DNA of 64,000 bases from Callipepla californica brunnescens (GCA_023055505.1 JALIRH010000004.1:20393368-20457367); one strand, 5' to 3'. Positions 13,101-28,474 are shown, counted from the first letter of the stretch. Numbers and translations: made by a program. Notes: generated by a model not told the origin, from the sequence alone.

Positions 13101-16100
13101 GGATGTGTGGGGGATATGACAAAAAAACACGATCAGATTTTGTAGTTCAGGACTGTTGCAAGAAATATTGGGACTGCTCCTGACTTCTCTTGCGGTCTTA
13201 GTCTCTTTTTTGCCTTTTGACTTCTTTCCTTTTCAGTGTCGGTGTTTTGTTTTGTTTTTTTTCCAGCTGTAATCTTGTGAAGATAAATGTACATTGGGAC
13301 CTAACTGGGTAATTGTATGCTTCAGAAGCTTCTCTATGCTTCTATTAGGTATTATACTCTACTGCAGTAGGCTGAAGCTTCTTGCTGTTTGAGCTTATAG
13401 GTCTTATTAGTATACTCAGATATCCTTTCTTCTGTGCAGTTATTTTTGTGGGTGTGTGCTGAACAATAAAGTCGCTTTATCAATACAACAAAGCTGGATA
13501 TTGCAGATGAAAAGACTTTTGTGTAACACTTCATTTATAGAAGTAAACATATTGTTTTGTGAGAGCTTATTTGAAGTGTTTTGCTCTGTATGTTGCTCTG
13601 CTTCTTGCCAGTTGTTTTCAAGGTTTTGTTTTTTTCAGGTTATCAGCAAGTGCAGCTGGAGCTGACTAAATCTTGCTTGTGACTCAAAGACAGTGGAAAA
13701 TGAGGTGCTGTGGTGTAGAGAAGCAGGTAGCTTGCGGTGGCCTCTTCTGTTGATGTCATGATTGTTGCATTGCAGAAAAGATGCGGTGCACTGAAGGCCT
13801 TGAGTGGGTCAGAGTACACAAGAGGACTGTTGCCTGCTGAAATCCACTGGTTTCCATTTTCCATCACCAAGAATAGAGATTGTGAGTGTGTTACTGCAAA
13901 ACAAAAACATGGATACTATGTTATCTGTTTTTAATGTTGTATTGGCAATGTAAATGCTACTTTTGATGGTGTGTTGTGAATGGCAGCTGCTGTAAGTTGT
14001 GCTAGTTTTTGTGGCATGAGATAGCTACTGCTTCTAATAAATAGGCATCCTAATGGACTGTGATTGCAACATTGTCTTAGAAATGCCTGCTTATGAGTCA
14101 GGTCTCTTAGGACTGATGTAAATGCTTTCAAAACCTAGGTAAAAGCAAACAGCTGCTTTGATTTGTGTGTATCATGGTATCTTGGAGATGTGAGATAGGC
14201 TGCGGCTAGTTGTAGCTGGCAGCACAGTCAGTGGAGCTATTATTTTGACCTGAGGTCATGTCTGGCTTGTTTAGGCTTCCCAGAACTATTTCAGGGAACC
14301 TGATCCAGAAGGAGGACTGGGAAGGCCCTTCCTGTTGTGTGCTGCTGCTGTGCACCTAACATGAGGAGGGGATGTGGGTGGTGTAGGGAATTCAAAGGGA
14401 GTGTCTCAGGCTGTCCGGCACAGTGTGTCATGACTGTGTCCTTGTGTTTTGCTTTAGCTGTTTTTTGCTGTCATTGTTGAGGATTATATTACCCGCTTTT
14501 ATTTATGTGTAGTGCAACCAGCCAAGTCTGTATGGGGAATAATGGTTGGAGTCCTTAAAACAACAGACACTTTTCGCATAGTTAAGTTAAGAACTACATA
14601 AACAAAAGACTTCATTGTATAGGTAAAAGTGAGAATTCATAGGTGATTTTCCTTTTCAAATTTCTTTTGAAATGCATCAAATAACAATTTTTCTTTGAAC
14701 GTTATATTTAGTAGGGCAGTTTGAGTCTTTGTCAAGTTAGAAAACTTGGGTGTGGATTTTGACCATCACGTAATATATTCATTACACAAATCCATAATTT
14801 TGTTCATATTCTAAATCCATTTCTTTGTGATGTCTGTCAGTAATTAGCCACTTCAAAGCTGTTTAAGGTGCTACTTCACAAAAGCTGTGCTAGCCATTAA
14901 GTAATTCTACTCATTTTGTCCATATTTTTCTCCTTAGACCTAGGATATAATGTGAAGTCAGTAATACACACATTGGCTGCTCCCGTAATCCATGGATAAT
15001 CTATGTTCTAGAAATTCAGAAAGCTCTTTGCCTCTTTTCTCCCAAAATAATTACATGAAGGAGAATTCGAACTGGAAGGCTTGGTTCTGGATAATAAGGT
15101 TCCTCAAATCTTTTTAATGTTTTGCTTTATTAGGCAAACACAGAAGGGTGAAATTACTTTATCTGCTCAGTGGCGGTGTTCAAATGAAGTTTTAACTTGT
15201 ACTGTTTGAAAACTTTTGAAGGTTAAGTTAGGTTATTTTAGAAAATGACATGTAGGTGTTCATTTTAATAAAACGTGTGGACTCAGATTGAGTGCATTAT
15301 CAAGTTAGCAATCTATATTAGAATTTTTTTTACTGCAGAAGCAGGGTGGGAATGAAGTGGAGAAGCTGCTGCATTTACAGCCGCTCTCCGGCACAGCATG
15401 GAATTGCTGTTTGCAGGAATGTGGGTTTGTAGCACAAACAGTGCTCAGGGCAGGCTGCTGGTGCTCCATAGCCTCATCAGTATTGTCAGGCACAAGGATC
15501 CTCGTGCCTTGGCCTACAGGGCAGCCTGCTACCAGCTCATGTGGTTTTCTGTTGTGTTTTTTTTCCACAGGTACTATTTCTGTCTGGGAAAGATGAATTC
15601 AGCAACAGGATAGCATTTGTCGGTATATGATACACGGGGAAATTTGCCTGCAGCCCTAACCCCAGATTTCTGTCACAGCCTTATCTAGCTATTGGGTGGC
15701 TCTCTGTTGGGTTCTGAGTGCACAGACCTAGAAGTAGGCTGCTTCCCATATCTCCTCCTCTTCCTTAATATTTTTTACTACTCTATGTGCAATCATCAGC
15801 TAAGGTCTCTTGCATATGGCTCCAATCTCCTGTGTCTTCAGAACTGGGTGCTTATAGCAAGTTGGCTGAAGTACATGACTTCAGTGGTGAGGAACTGAGT
15901 GCACACCGTGATTCCTCTTGCGCCTAGGTCAGGGAGCAACTGTTGAGTTTTGGCATGTGTTGCATTCCTGGGTGTGGCTGTAGCACAATCCAGGGTAGCC
16001 GTGGTTATCTTGGCTTTGTTACAACAGCTCATCAAAGCTTAGAGGCTCACATTATAGGCTTTGAAAAACCGTGGAAAGCCTTTCATTCCAGACTGAAGTT

Positions 16101-19100
16101 TTGGTGACCTTCATTTTTAGTTTTTGGGTTTTTTTTTTTTTTAATTTTTTTTAGTAAGATTTGAGGGAGGGAAGTTATATGAGTAGTAAGAAACACTGCA
16201 CTGTTTGTTTTCTTTTAAATATCATTGTGGATAGAAAAAATGGTCTCGGACGTATTTGTGGTTGTTTTTCAGCTTCAAGGTTTAGAATCTTAGTCATGCT
16301 GTTTTCTCTGGTGTGGATTCAGGATTAAGGAGGCTTCAATTTATAATATTTGAATGTATAGTCTACTTTCAGCCATTGCCAATGTTGAACCTTGAGAAAC
16401 TTCTGAACTGTAAATTTATCGGCCAGCGTAGAACTGAGCTGTGAGTTAAAATTGAACAGAGGACAGGATATGAGAGAGAAAATGAGGAGTGAGCATGGAA
16501 AAAGGAAATCTACAGTAACTGTCAAAATGACACATGGACTGCAGCCTGTTCTTGTGACAAGGAATTCCCAGCAGGCAGCATGAGCATGACTGGGTTGGGA
16601 ACTGTTGTCACTTAGTAGTGCTGGGATTGCTCAAACTCAAGACTTGCAAAAGCTAAGAAAGTTTGTGTTGTCAGATACTGTGTACTTTGTAGAAATTTTT
16701 CTACATAATCCTTGTGTGGACAGTGCTGTAGGTCAGCTTCCTATGGTCTTACTTCATGAGAGACAGAGGAAGGTGGAAGAATGGAATAAGGTGTTTTCCC
16801 ATGTGGGAAAACGTTTTTGTCATAGACAGTGAGGGAACAAGAACATAGAAAACTCATTCAAATCTATAAGCTCTTTAATAGCAAAAAAAAATTGAGTGAC
16901 TAAACTAGGCTGCCCTTGCAAGTTCTAACCGTACTTGTTTTGCAGTTAAGGCTTCTTTCATGAAATTTATTTATGTGGTAAAACGTTGAGTGTAAATAAC
17001 TGAAAAGCGTGTTATTGCATGGATGAATGATCTTTCTGTGTAATATTTATAAGTTTTCACACTTTGCCTAACCACTGGAAAAAAACAGTTTGACATAACT
17101 CCGAAATGTCCTTGGTGTGAAGTCTGAGTAAAGGTAGTTTGTGGCTTCCAACAGTCTTTTTGAGGCATGCAATTCAAATGCCTGTAGTCACTTGCATAAT
17201 TTTTCTGTCATGAGGTTAAATTGGCCAAAGAAACATATAATAGCTGTTTAGATCTCCTCCTCCTAATTTTTGCAAACTCTCTGATGCTGCTTTTTTCTGA
17301 GTAGGTTTACAACTTCTCAGTTTTTGATGCTGGGAAATTAGTTGATAAAGTGCTTATATTTACAAGAGAAGGCTTTATATAACATGCTTTCTGCATCTCT
17401 GTAGCAGCTAGGCTGTTACAAATGGCAAAAGAAACCTATTTTAGGAGACGAGGAGCTCTGTACTTCATGTCTGAGCGCTGTTGTCCTCCCCAGAAATAAG
17501 TGCTCCTGGAAGGGAGTGCTGCCATTAGCTGTCTGGTGCGATGTGCCTGGCTCTGGAAGGTTGTGAGGAAGGTGCTGCTGTGCAGATGATCTTTGGAGGT
17601 GAAGTACCCAAAGTCAGCAGTTGGGTACACAGCCTGGATACAAAATTCAGAGATACAGCTGTGTCTTCAGGTTTGGAGCTGTGCCGCTGCAGAACCAAGT
17701 GCATGTTTGTGCTGAGAAGAAACAACAAACACAGAGCAGAGTAGGATGGCACTGTAATACAGCTAACTGGTGCCTGGTAGACAGTCAACCTTTAATGCAG
17801 TGGAAGTGACTCTTTTCAGTAGTATGATATGTACATACCTGTCTGTGCTAAGAAATGCTTTTGGAGAGAGTGTACCACATCTGATGTAGTCAGCCTTTGT
17901 TTTCCCTTGGTGCTTTGGCCACGTATGCTTACAAGACAGTAGTTGCCGTGAATTGGAGCCATACTGGGGTCAATAATAGTGCGGTTTGGGTGGACTTTTT
18001 GCTATGTATGCTTATGTTTTCAGATAAAGTGATACATAACATCAAAGGGAGGTAAGGTGATGCTTGTTCCCCTGGGTCTGTGGTCAAGATCGACTCAACT
18101 TGCTGGCAAGAGCAGTTTGTGCCAGCACTTTAGAAAATCTGATTTTTGCTGAAGTGGAAGAAACTGACTTTTGATTCCATACCCTGTGTCACTAACAGTG
18201 TGCATTCTTTGCTCCAAAGTTCACTCCTTCAGTCTAGTAAGGTAAAGAGTAACATACGTAGCGGAATTACAGGATAATTGAGGAATTCATAATTGTGATT
18301 CCCTGTGAACGGAGGCGGTGTTGTCTCCCACTTAGTAACTGTAATTCCATTCTAATTAGTGCTGTCCTTAGTACGGATGCTCTAGCACTGCGTAACATGC
18401 AAAGGACAATTGCATGTTCTGTAAGGAACAGACTGTTTTCTATGGTTTCCAGGCTTAGAAGAGGAGAACAGAAAGCACTGTTGAGAATAGTGATCTATGA
18501 ATAGAGTACTTATAGTAGGGTCATCTGTCAGAATAATTGAGTTTATTCAATCCATGGCACAAATCAGTGGACTTTGTGATTAGTCACTGGTGGAGGTAAT
18601 ACAGTTCCGACTTCTCTGTTGGTTTGCATCTGGCAGCGTGCACCTAGTCCCCATTGTGCCTGCCTGCTGCTGGGTGCTGGCTGTCACGTTGCAGGCATTT
18701 TTAGCTTCCTTTCCTGCTCGTCCTGGTTTGTCCCCAAGCTCAGCTGCCATCCTGGGAAGCAGCTGTCTGCCATGGAAGTAAGTCACAGCACGGCTGTCAT
18801 GGTGTTGAGAGCAGGCAGTGACACTGCATTCCACCTTATAGCAGAGCAAAGCCTGTGCTGCTTCTGTTTCAAACATCTTAATACCAGGTGTGAAATCTGT
18901 TGCTTGCCACTGCAGTTATTCGTTCTCAGGCAGTGTGTGATATGGTGATGGTAGGATCTGAATGCTCAGGTACTCAAAGGAAGCTTTGGAGAATAGTGAA
19001 TTCACTACTTTCTCAGTGCTCTGCTGTGCCTCAGGGAGGTTTGGTAGCAATGAGCTGTGGTGTGGGGAGGCAGCTGCTGGGTGCTGGCCAGGTGATATTT

Positions 19101-21776
19101 CTGTCTGTGCTGAGCATGAAGCTTCATTGATTGCTCTAATGAGTGTGAGGCAGTGTGAGAAGGAAGACAGTTTTCCTGGGTGTTTCCTGTTTGGCTTTCC
19201 ATACTCCTCTGCCAAGCAATTTACAGCTGGGAAGATGACAGCTCTCTCTATGATTCAGGAGGCTGCAGCAGCCGTGTGATGACCAGCATGCAGTACTTGT
19301 GGGCTGTGCCCTCTGTGGCATGCTGTGCCAGCAGGCCCTGCACAGCACAGAGTTGGAGTTGTGTGTTGCAGTAGATCACTGTAGCTGCTTTTCGAGTAAC
19401 TAGATGACTGAAAATTAGACAGCTTTTTTTCAGGCCTGTGGTATATCCCTTATGGTCATCAGTAATTAGTGAGACCTGAAACATCAGACAGTTACAGTGC
19501 TGATAGCTGCACCCGGTTTACCACTTCTCCCAGGTAACAGGCTAGGCCAGGCCTTTGTTTAAATTAGCATCAAGTAAGAGAGAAAAAGAATACTTTCTCT
19601 TTATCCATCTCTCAGCCAGCATTATCTTAAAGAAGCGTGGCATTTTAAATAAAATAGGTTCTCAGTTGCAGCCCAGTAGGCAGTATTTCTGTAGAGCTCA
19701 CTTGATCCTAGCTGACAGAATCTGCTTTACTGATAGCTTGAGATATTTCTAACTTCAGCAGGTACCGCTTACAATTATCTTTTCATTTGATGATTTTGCT
19801 GAATAAATAGCATCTTATGCTCTTCTACTGTTGTTTTTCTTTGAGTTTGCCATCTTTCACTAGATCAGTGCTAAAATAAACACTATTTAGGATCTTGTGA
19901 ATGGGAGAGCAGTTGATGTGTTGTGATGGCCCAGGAGCTTTGTGAATATCCATGCCCTTGGGATTGCAGCATTGGTGGATGGATCTTTGTTGCTTACATG
20001 GATACACCAGGAAGCTGGAAGGGAGCAGCAGCATTTTGAGCTGTGTGTCCTTACTTTCTTTTGAATATGCAATTGACCAACTGTTAAATTGCTGTTGGTT
20101 AAATTTCATGTCACTGTTGAGTGCTCTGTGTCTCACTGAACTAAAAATGCAGTAACGGTTTTGTTAATCTCTAGAGCTTGCAGACAATTTCAGCACAAGT
20201 TGTTTATTATGTGAAGGTTAATTTAAACTGTTGGTGTCAGGAGTCGTGTTATGGCCTTTTCTTAAAAGCCATTTGGATGCACATACGACATGCAAGAAAA
20301 GCAAACATGCAAAGTCTTGCTCTGGCTTTTAGTACGTGTTTGTTTATAGTAATTGTCTGTATTGTACCACAAAGTCCATGCTGATTCTGAGAGATGATAA
20401 AGCTTGGATGTTATGAAATGTAATTAATACGGGGAAGAGAAAGCTAACAAAAAAGCTGGAGATTCCAGTGTCTTATTATTGGGAAAGTAGTACAGAAGGG
20501 CTGAATCCCTTCCTTTCCAAGGCTAAGCCAGAGACTTGGCTTCTATGCTCATTTACCTCAGATTTTATTCGGAGTGGAAGTTGAAGTGCTGATGTGAGCT
20601 CTTGCAATGCACTTGGTAGGAAAGGCATTTTTATTACTTTGAAGCAGCTGTCTCAGGTAATGAAAGGGGATTTTATTCTCCCCCTTTCTCTACCAGAGGT
20701 TGTCACAGTGGACTAACTGGTTTACATGTGGTCTGCAGACTGGAATTAAGCTCTTGTGATGCTGGGAAGGACAAGTATTATGATTAAATTTTTAGGTGCT
20801 CATGTTGCTCCTATTTCATGACTAAGGTTTTATTTTCCTAAAAAAGAATAATAAAAACACTTCACTATCATGGGAGAGTTTTAGAGTTATTAACTTGATA
20901 TTGTGCATAAGAATTGGAAATTATCTGGTAACATTTATCCACTTGGATGAAAATATTTTGAAGTATGCTTAAAGTAGGTGTGTGTGACTTGAAACTGTTT
21001 TTTCTCTCCACTGAGACTGAAGGAGCTCTAAGTAACAGTTGGATTTGTACCCCTGGGTTTAACAGTGTCATCAAGCTGACTTGATGATTTTCAGTGATTA
21101 TTTAATTATGGCTTGTGGTATCAGTCCGTATTAGCAGTAATGTGATACTGATTTTAATGAACATAATGAAACTGGTAAATTTTGTGGAAAGAAGTGTCTG
21201 AGTATGTTATCAGTAGTTCAAACAGTGGTGCCAGTTTGGTTTGGTAGTAGTAGTAGCAAAGTTCCTTGACAACTATGAACACAAACATTAGTATTCTTAC
21301 CAGCAAAAGGCCATAAATGGCTAGAAATAGGGAGGGAATGCATCTAAGAGCCAAGCTACAAAGCCTTGATAATGGAGGGTTTTTTAATATTAAGAAGAAA
21401 AATAAACAAACTCCTTTAATGCAGTCTTTCTGTCCCTTAATGCTTACTGTTCAACACCTTACTCCTTGGTTGCCCCATTAGCATTTTTAGCCTGTATTAG
21501 GCTTGACTTGATAATTTCTGGTTTTTTTCTTCAGTCCATAGGTTCACATTGCTTCCTGTATCCATGGGGTCAACGTTATAGCTCCAAGAGAAGAATTCTG
21601 TAAGAGGATTTTTACGAAAGTGCTACTGGTGGACTTGAGGGGAAAAAAAATATCGTAAGTTACCAAGTCAACATATTCTTGCTACTGTATGAAAGTTATG
21701 TTTTGGTAACTTTGATTCTATGGTACTCGGGGTTAAATAATTGTTTTTGTTGCAAATTATATAAACCAGATTTTTC

Positions 21777-21804
<28 letters not shown>
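21777..21804. repeat. Poly(T) tract, 28 nt
   Basis: An uninterrupted run of T, preceded by tttttc. Confidence 0.95.
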
Positions 21805-21807
<3 letters not shown>

Positions 21808-24800
21808 GAAGATAAATCCTTTTGAAATAATACCAGCTTTCCTCAGTTCTGTTGTTACATCTGATTTTCCAAAATCACTGCAAGGAAGCCATTGAAGTTG
21901 TGCTTGGATCTTCTTACAGTTCTCACAGTAGGCAGATGTGAGAAACATGAGGCATGAAATGAAGTTTTATGTGCTGTGTAATCATAAGGAATACAAATTG
22001 TGTATGGACAAAATAGTACTGAAAAGCTGGTATTGTGTTGAAGAATCCTGATTAGATACTTGGAATAGGGACTGTGGTGACAGATTTCTCAGCTGGCTTG
22101 TGAGTTCTTGACGAAGGAGCATATGGGTTGTATTAGAATCTAGACGGGGTGCAGAATATTTTTAAACATATTTAACTGGTTGTGAGTTCACTGGTTCTGT
22201 CGTTAATACCAGGAGAGGAATTCAGAAAACACTGCATCCTGTGTGCTTAAAAGAACATGGATTTAGTTCATATCTGATTTAATTAAGCTAGCTTCTGATT
22301 TGATTACATTTGTGTAAAGCAAACCGATTTGGGAAATAATGCTATTAGTTCCAGACGATGTTTTCCAAAGAGCTTTTATGAGAAAATAGTTACGAAACTA
22401 CTCAGACTTGCACTGGACAGGTGTACAAATGTTGACATGATTTCCTAACATAATAAATGAGAACTGTATTTTTGGTGAAGAAAAATTTGTTCTTAGGAGC
22501 CTTATTAAGGAGTAATCAGAAGTTCTGACTGTCAGAGAAATGATACGCTGTATTTTAGGTCATTTTCGCTATCAAAACCCACCATTTTCCACAAAAAATT
22601 GACAAAGACTCTCACAATTTCACTTTGAGTTCAAATTAATATTAAAAATGCCTTTGGTAACAGTTAATCATCTTGTTGGGTTGGCTGCAGACAAAAGCAT
22701 GGCTGATCTAGTGTGAACAAGCTGAAAAAAATGTAGAGATGAAAGGATCTTAGTTACATTTGCTCAACTGCTGGAGGATGGGAGCAAGTAAAGTGACTTG
22801 AATTGCCATATGAGTGCTGCCAGGTGGTGACTGATTTGAGTGCTTTGCCTGCTGCAGTGGCAGGATAAAATGGAGTCCTCTGTTGTCTTGTTAGAGCTCA
22901 GTTTTTCCTCGTACATACTTTAGGGTAGTGTAAGCAAACATTGATTTTTCTAATTGATACTGACACACGTGGTTTGTTGCCATGCTAATTCAGATTTGGC
23001 GAGCTATTTGTAATGCACAAATTCCTGTGCTGGTTTTCGTTTAGATGTTTTTAGTTGTGGAAAATCCTGCCTCTGTGGGCTTGGAAGAGAACTTCTTAAC
23101 TGCATACAGTGAGCCTGCTTCTGTTGGTTTGGTTTGGCCAAATACCGCCAACCCTGGTATGATGCTATGAAAGATGCAGCACAGGAGTGTGGCTGGTTGA
23201 GTTTCTGGTGAATGGAGATGGGCTTATGAACTAGGCTAGCTTGGAACAACTGCAGCTCAGGGTTCTGATATTCTGAGAGTATTCCCAGGGAGGGTTAAGG
23301 GTAGGGCAGATGTGAAATAAGCTTTTCCAGTCTGTTGGATTGGGTACTTTCCTGAATGGGCATTGCTGATGTCATTGCTTTTGGAATGGCCTTTGGGATT
23401 TCTGATCAAACAATTATTCTTTTAAATTCTGTTATGCTTTTTGTTTGCAAAACATCTTGGAGCAGGGAACAGCACAAGTTAATTGTGTATCACGTAAGTA
23501 TTCATCTTTTATTTTGAAACCTGGACTGCTGTAGAATTCAGTTGTTTGTCCTCAGTTTCTAGAAAGTAAGAACATGAAAAATCATCATTACCTCAGAAAA
23601 GCAGCTTGCTTGTGGGAAGAGCTACAGAAAGGGGTAGTGTCAGAAAACAAACGGGCAAGACCTTTGTACCTAACATCTCCTCATCCAGAAGCAGTTATAT
23701 GGTTTTAATTCTTGTTACCCCTTTGAACCTTTTTGTTTTATTTCAGGAAGGACTGAGTAACTACAAGATCTGTGCAGTATTAAAGATGAGTGCAGCCTTG
23801 TTTTTTGTGGTGGCACCTTTCTGGTTTTGTTCTATTCCTGTTATAACAACTTGTAATAGTGTTAGTTTATTTGACAGTTACATGATCTATTTTTAGGGGA
23901 CTAAACATGTGACTCAAGATCTTTTGTAAACAATAATTATCACTGAATTCATATTCACTGTTATTTACAGTTGTCGTTCTCTTTTTTCCATGTGCTTTAC
24001 TCTGCTGTTTTTATCACAGTTGCTCCCCCCTATGAGATCCTGTCATCTCTACAATCACTTTAAATTAATCTACTACAGAACATTTTGCATCAGCTACAAA
24101 GTCACTTAACTCTTTGCTTTTGAGAGCATACATGAATAATCTAAAAAATCACTTGTTTTCAGCAGAGATCTGTGTTGCTTCCTGTTCTCCTTCCCATCAT
24201 GCTGCTATTCTTGTAGATTTACCGGGTTTGATTTACCTACCTTTCTGATACCTGCCATTCTTGCTGACAGACTTGTCAACACTGTGATCCATTCCCACTG
24301 AAGATGTCTCATAAAGCCAATAAAAACATATAGCTTACTGCTCCAAATAGATTCAGAATGTGGGCTGTTCAGATCGATGGACTGGACTTTGGGCAGTGCA
24401 CAGCATTATTGCTGGTTCAGTTCTCCAAAATGCAGTGGCTTTTATCTTTGTGTTGAGCACATCCACTCTGTGGAAAACACTGCATAAAGCCTCAGCATGG
24501 ATACACCTATTTTTTCCTAGATGAAATAGACGTACAAATAATCTGGTTTAGTGTTGGTTTCTGAAATGTACTCTGGATTTGTGGGCTATTTTTTTGCGAT
24601 TTCTGCTGTCACTTTACATTCAGAATTAAAGAATTTGCGCCTTTGTGTGTTGCTGACCTAACACTAAGTAGGTAATGATAGTTCAGTAGTGCAGAAGTGT
24701 CGTTTGTTGTTATTTGACCTTTTCTACTTATAAATAGGATATGTTTGCTGTACTGCTTTAAGCTCTGTCTGTTCAAACGTTGATTGCATGATTGTGAAAT

Positions 24801-26008
24801 GCTCACTGATACTACAGAAGTAACTCCAGTGTAAAACCTTAGATTTGAGTGACCTATTTACCACCAAAGTAGGCTTATTTTATTTGTGAAAGATATTTTC
24901 AGTTGTGAAAAATGCATTTATATTTGTTGGTGCTGATGATTTCAGACTTTGGATCCTGGACTTGCATGATTTTAAATCTTGTCCCATTGTTTCAGACCTT
25001 TTATGTTCTTTTTCTTAACAACAACAAAACACAAAGCAAACAACAACTGAAAGAAGAATCTAGTACGTGTTCTAAGTTTGTCGTGTATTTGGAAAGGTGT
25101 TTTTTAAACGTGGAATGTTCTTCCTTCAAAACTGTTCTGAAATCCTGGAATTAGCTGCCCTAAATGTAAATGATTCACTTGGAAGAGGAATGGCTTGGTT
25201 AGTTAGCGTTCGTCACATGCATCCAGATGAGCTGCAGAGCAGAATTGCCTGGACAGCTTTCCACAAGGCTCGGCTAGTGTTTTAGAGAACTTGTGCTCCT
25301 TCTCAGTTGATTTAGGTGGTATAATTCGACTAGCTTTGTGTCATGTGGAATGTTGAGAAGTTGTGCTTTTTGCTGTTAATTGACAGTCAGTTGCAGCATG
25401 ATCACCTGTAACAAAAGGATTGCTGCCTTGTACCTCTGCACCAGAACCTAAAAGCAAACTGTATGGGGTTGTAGTCAGAAGTTGTGACTGTGGTGTCTGA
25501 ATTGGGACATCTGCTTTAGAACAGTCACTACTGGAGAACACGAGGATTGTTTTTCTTGTATATGTTGAATTTCTGCACCAGGAGGGACAAGTGGTTTGTC
25601 TGGCTGATAGAAGGAACATGATGTCATAGGAATAACTTCAGTCTTAAAAGGATCAAACTTGTATTCCTCTGTCAATTTAAAAGTCTGGAGAAGGGGAGGT
25701 TACTATGCTGATACTATTGTTGCATGCTGTTGTGGAGCACTGAATGCTGGGTTTTGTTGCTGCCCTGTATGGATAGCTGTTTGAACAGTCTGGTGTATTA
25801 TCTTAAAATATTAATTCTGAGCTTCAGGTCAGGACCTGTGGTAGCTGGATGTTTTAGCCACCAACTGTTAATAGTGCGTTGGAGCACAATTCATGATTTA
25901 ATTTCCTGGTGTTTCATAAGCTGTGTGCAATTTTTAACTCTACTTTTTGCCAGTAAAACCTTGTTTTATCATTTTCTGTTTTTTCACCCTCAGCTGTGAT
26001 GCAAAGGC

Positions 26009-26023
26009 AAAAAAAAAAAAAAA
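26009..26023. repeat. Poly(A) tract, 15 nt
   Basis: An uninterrupted run of A with no recognisable retroposed gene upstream. Confidence 0.95.
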
Positions 26024-27944
26024 GTGCTTGGAAGCAACTGTAGAGTGCACGTATGATGGGTTACCTCAGCTCAGGTGTGAGAGCACAGTCTGATAGATGC
26101 TGGCATCTTTATGGTCGGGTTGACTGTTTTAAAGGTGCCAAATTCTGCACCCTGAAGACAGATGTCAGCTTTCAGTAGATAGCTGTTTCCTCAACTCATA
26201 TGTTGTCAGAGCATCACCGTTTCGAAGAATGCCATCAGATAAATGGATGTTATCATTACAGCCCTGATTCCTTTGGACTTGTATAAGTAGCTGAAGGCTG
26301 AGGTTTCTGCTGTATTTTCAGATATGGTCTAAACGTTCCTTTCCCAGCTGGAAGGTGTGTCACCAGAAACAATCTTAGGTTTCCCAGACTGTGACATGTG
26401 CAGTATTCTGCAGCTGGTATTCTTATTTTAGTGATTTTTTTTTTTTTAATTATTAAACACTTCATTTTTCTTCAACAGGGAAATTATCCTACACTCAAGC
26501 TCTAATTCATAGCAATAATGTATTTATTGTGAGCTCATACTTCATCTTTGCATATTTTGATGTCTTAGAATGCTTACTTGTATGATATTATTTGATCTTA
26601 ATTGGGTAATGAAAGGGTAAATGGGTTGGAAAGCCATGTGGTGAATAATGTGGTTTAGTCATACTGGATTGCGTAAACTGGACTGTTAACGTTTTACTGA
26701 GAGTGCTCATATGGTTACATGCCTTCGTTTGCTTTAGTGTGACAGTGCTGGATTTAATTAGATTTTATGGGATCTAAACTTACAAAAAGGCTCAACGTTC
26801 TGTATTCAAAACCTGACATGTGGAGTGACCTTTTCTTCCTTAGAAGATAAAGGTACTCTGTGTTCTCGTGCTGGTGAATAATTGCACTGAAGCTGCTGCA
26901 GCGAATTTTGGCTAACCTTTACAGTAGGGTTTGAAGAGATAGGGCATTACATGTTATTGTGCAGTGTAAGTGGGAGAGAAGGGAAAAACATTTGTTAGCA
27001 GCAATGCCTAATAAGGATTTTTTTAGAGAAATAAATCTTCATTCTTGCAGCTTTATAATAGTCAGGGACATGCTCTTTACCTTGGCTGTGGTATGTTTAT
27101 TTGTCTACCTTGCCTCTTTTAAGTGAGACATTCTTGTGCTATCATCTTGACTGTGCACTAGAAAGCAGAATAGATCTTAACTATTTGTGTCATTGTATTT
27201 GCACTCCTACAGACAGATATGCCTGCCAAAACCAAGGCTTGTCACAAGACTTGAAATAAGCACATTTCCTCATTGATGTTATCACATGCCAGTTCCAATA
27301 AGGTTTCCAATAAGGTTAAAGTATCAACAACTTGCTGAACTTTGCAAGAAAAAGCAATGCACTGTGTTATTCTGAAATGTGAAAGTTAGGGCTATTTGTA
27401 CTTGTTGGTGTGGGTGGACTTCTTCGAATGTCATGATAAAATTCATGTTTTTGTAATGCTGAAAGGTAGCTGTTAGATATGAGTCTTGAGACAGGTGTGA
27501 CCAGGTTACATTTACATGAAGTCTCAATGCCACAGAATTTTCTGAGGATCCAAATCTTCACAGACATGTCAAGGAGTGTTTCTGATGTGTTGCTCTAATA
27601 AATAAGTTAAGCAAGCATATTTACATTTATGATATCAAGGTAACTTACATGTTCTCTTGTGTCTAGAATATCAAGTACATCTGGAACGTTCTTATTCACA
27701 GACCTTTGATATAAAGACAAAAAACATATTACAGACAGTGAACATGTTCTGGGTTTGGAGCTCTGTTTGGTTTGGTCTTTTGTTTGTCCCCTGTGTTTCA
27801 CTGGGAAAAAGCCCATCAGGGCTGATGGCTGTGCAGCTGCTCCTCCCACAGCTGTGTGTAGCTGAGGGAAGTAAGGGAGGCATTTCTCTTAGTCTGACTG
27901 TAGCATGTTTATTGAATCAATTTTACGTGGAAGCTAGATGAGTC

Positions 27945-28050
27945 TGGGCACATATCTGTGCAGCCTTCTGTAGGGAGCACGTGTAGGCAGGGGGGTTGGA
28001 CTTGATCTCTGGAGGTCCCTTCCAACCCCTACAGTTCTGTGGTTGTGTGA
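27945..28050 (+). mobile_element. CR1 LINE 3' end, sense strand
   Basis: The sequence contains the CR1 3' UTR hallmark: ggggggttggacttgatctc, then tggaggtcccttccaacccc, then the terminal tctgtggttgtgtga octamer-like repeats. It is 5'-truncated to about 100 bp, as is usual for CR1. Confidence 0.85.
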
Positions 28051-28434
28051 ATTATTTTTAATGTTAGGGTGATACCTAAACACACTGCTCTTAAGCTCAG
28101 GTTTCTCTGTTATTTGGAATGTGTACTTCCAGGAATTCTGTAAATGCGTGGATGCAGTCTGCTTGTTGTGCTTTGTGCTTTCAGGTGAACTGCAGGGCTG
28201 GTGCATCTCCCAAACCTTGGCTAGTCCATTTGTTGCAAGCTGTCAGGAGTGCTTTGCCCTTATTTGACCCATGACTTTCTTTTTAATTTGATAAAGTAAA
28301 TAGGAAACAGTACTTGGTTCTCAGAGAACGCAGCCAGCAATCAGACAGCTGTGTTTCAAAAACAGCTGGCTGAACTGAGGAATTGCTTAAAATCAGTTTT
28401 TGGGACAAAAGTCCCAATCTAATGAGTGCAGATT

Positions 28435-28474
28435 AAATAACCTTTATTAAAGCTAAATAACCTTTATTGAAGCT
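28435..28474. repeat. Two-copy 20-bp tandem duplication
   Basis: The unit aaataacctttattaaagct occurs at 28435-28454 and again at 28455-28474 with one substitution (a to g). Confidence 0.95.

Noticed and set aside
18580..19380. Cluster of overlapping open frames of about 100 codons on both strands
   Set aside because: The region is somewhat GC-richer, which lowers stop frequency; no frame shows a domain or splice signals.
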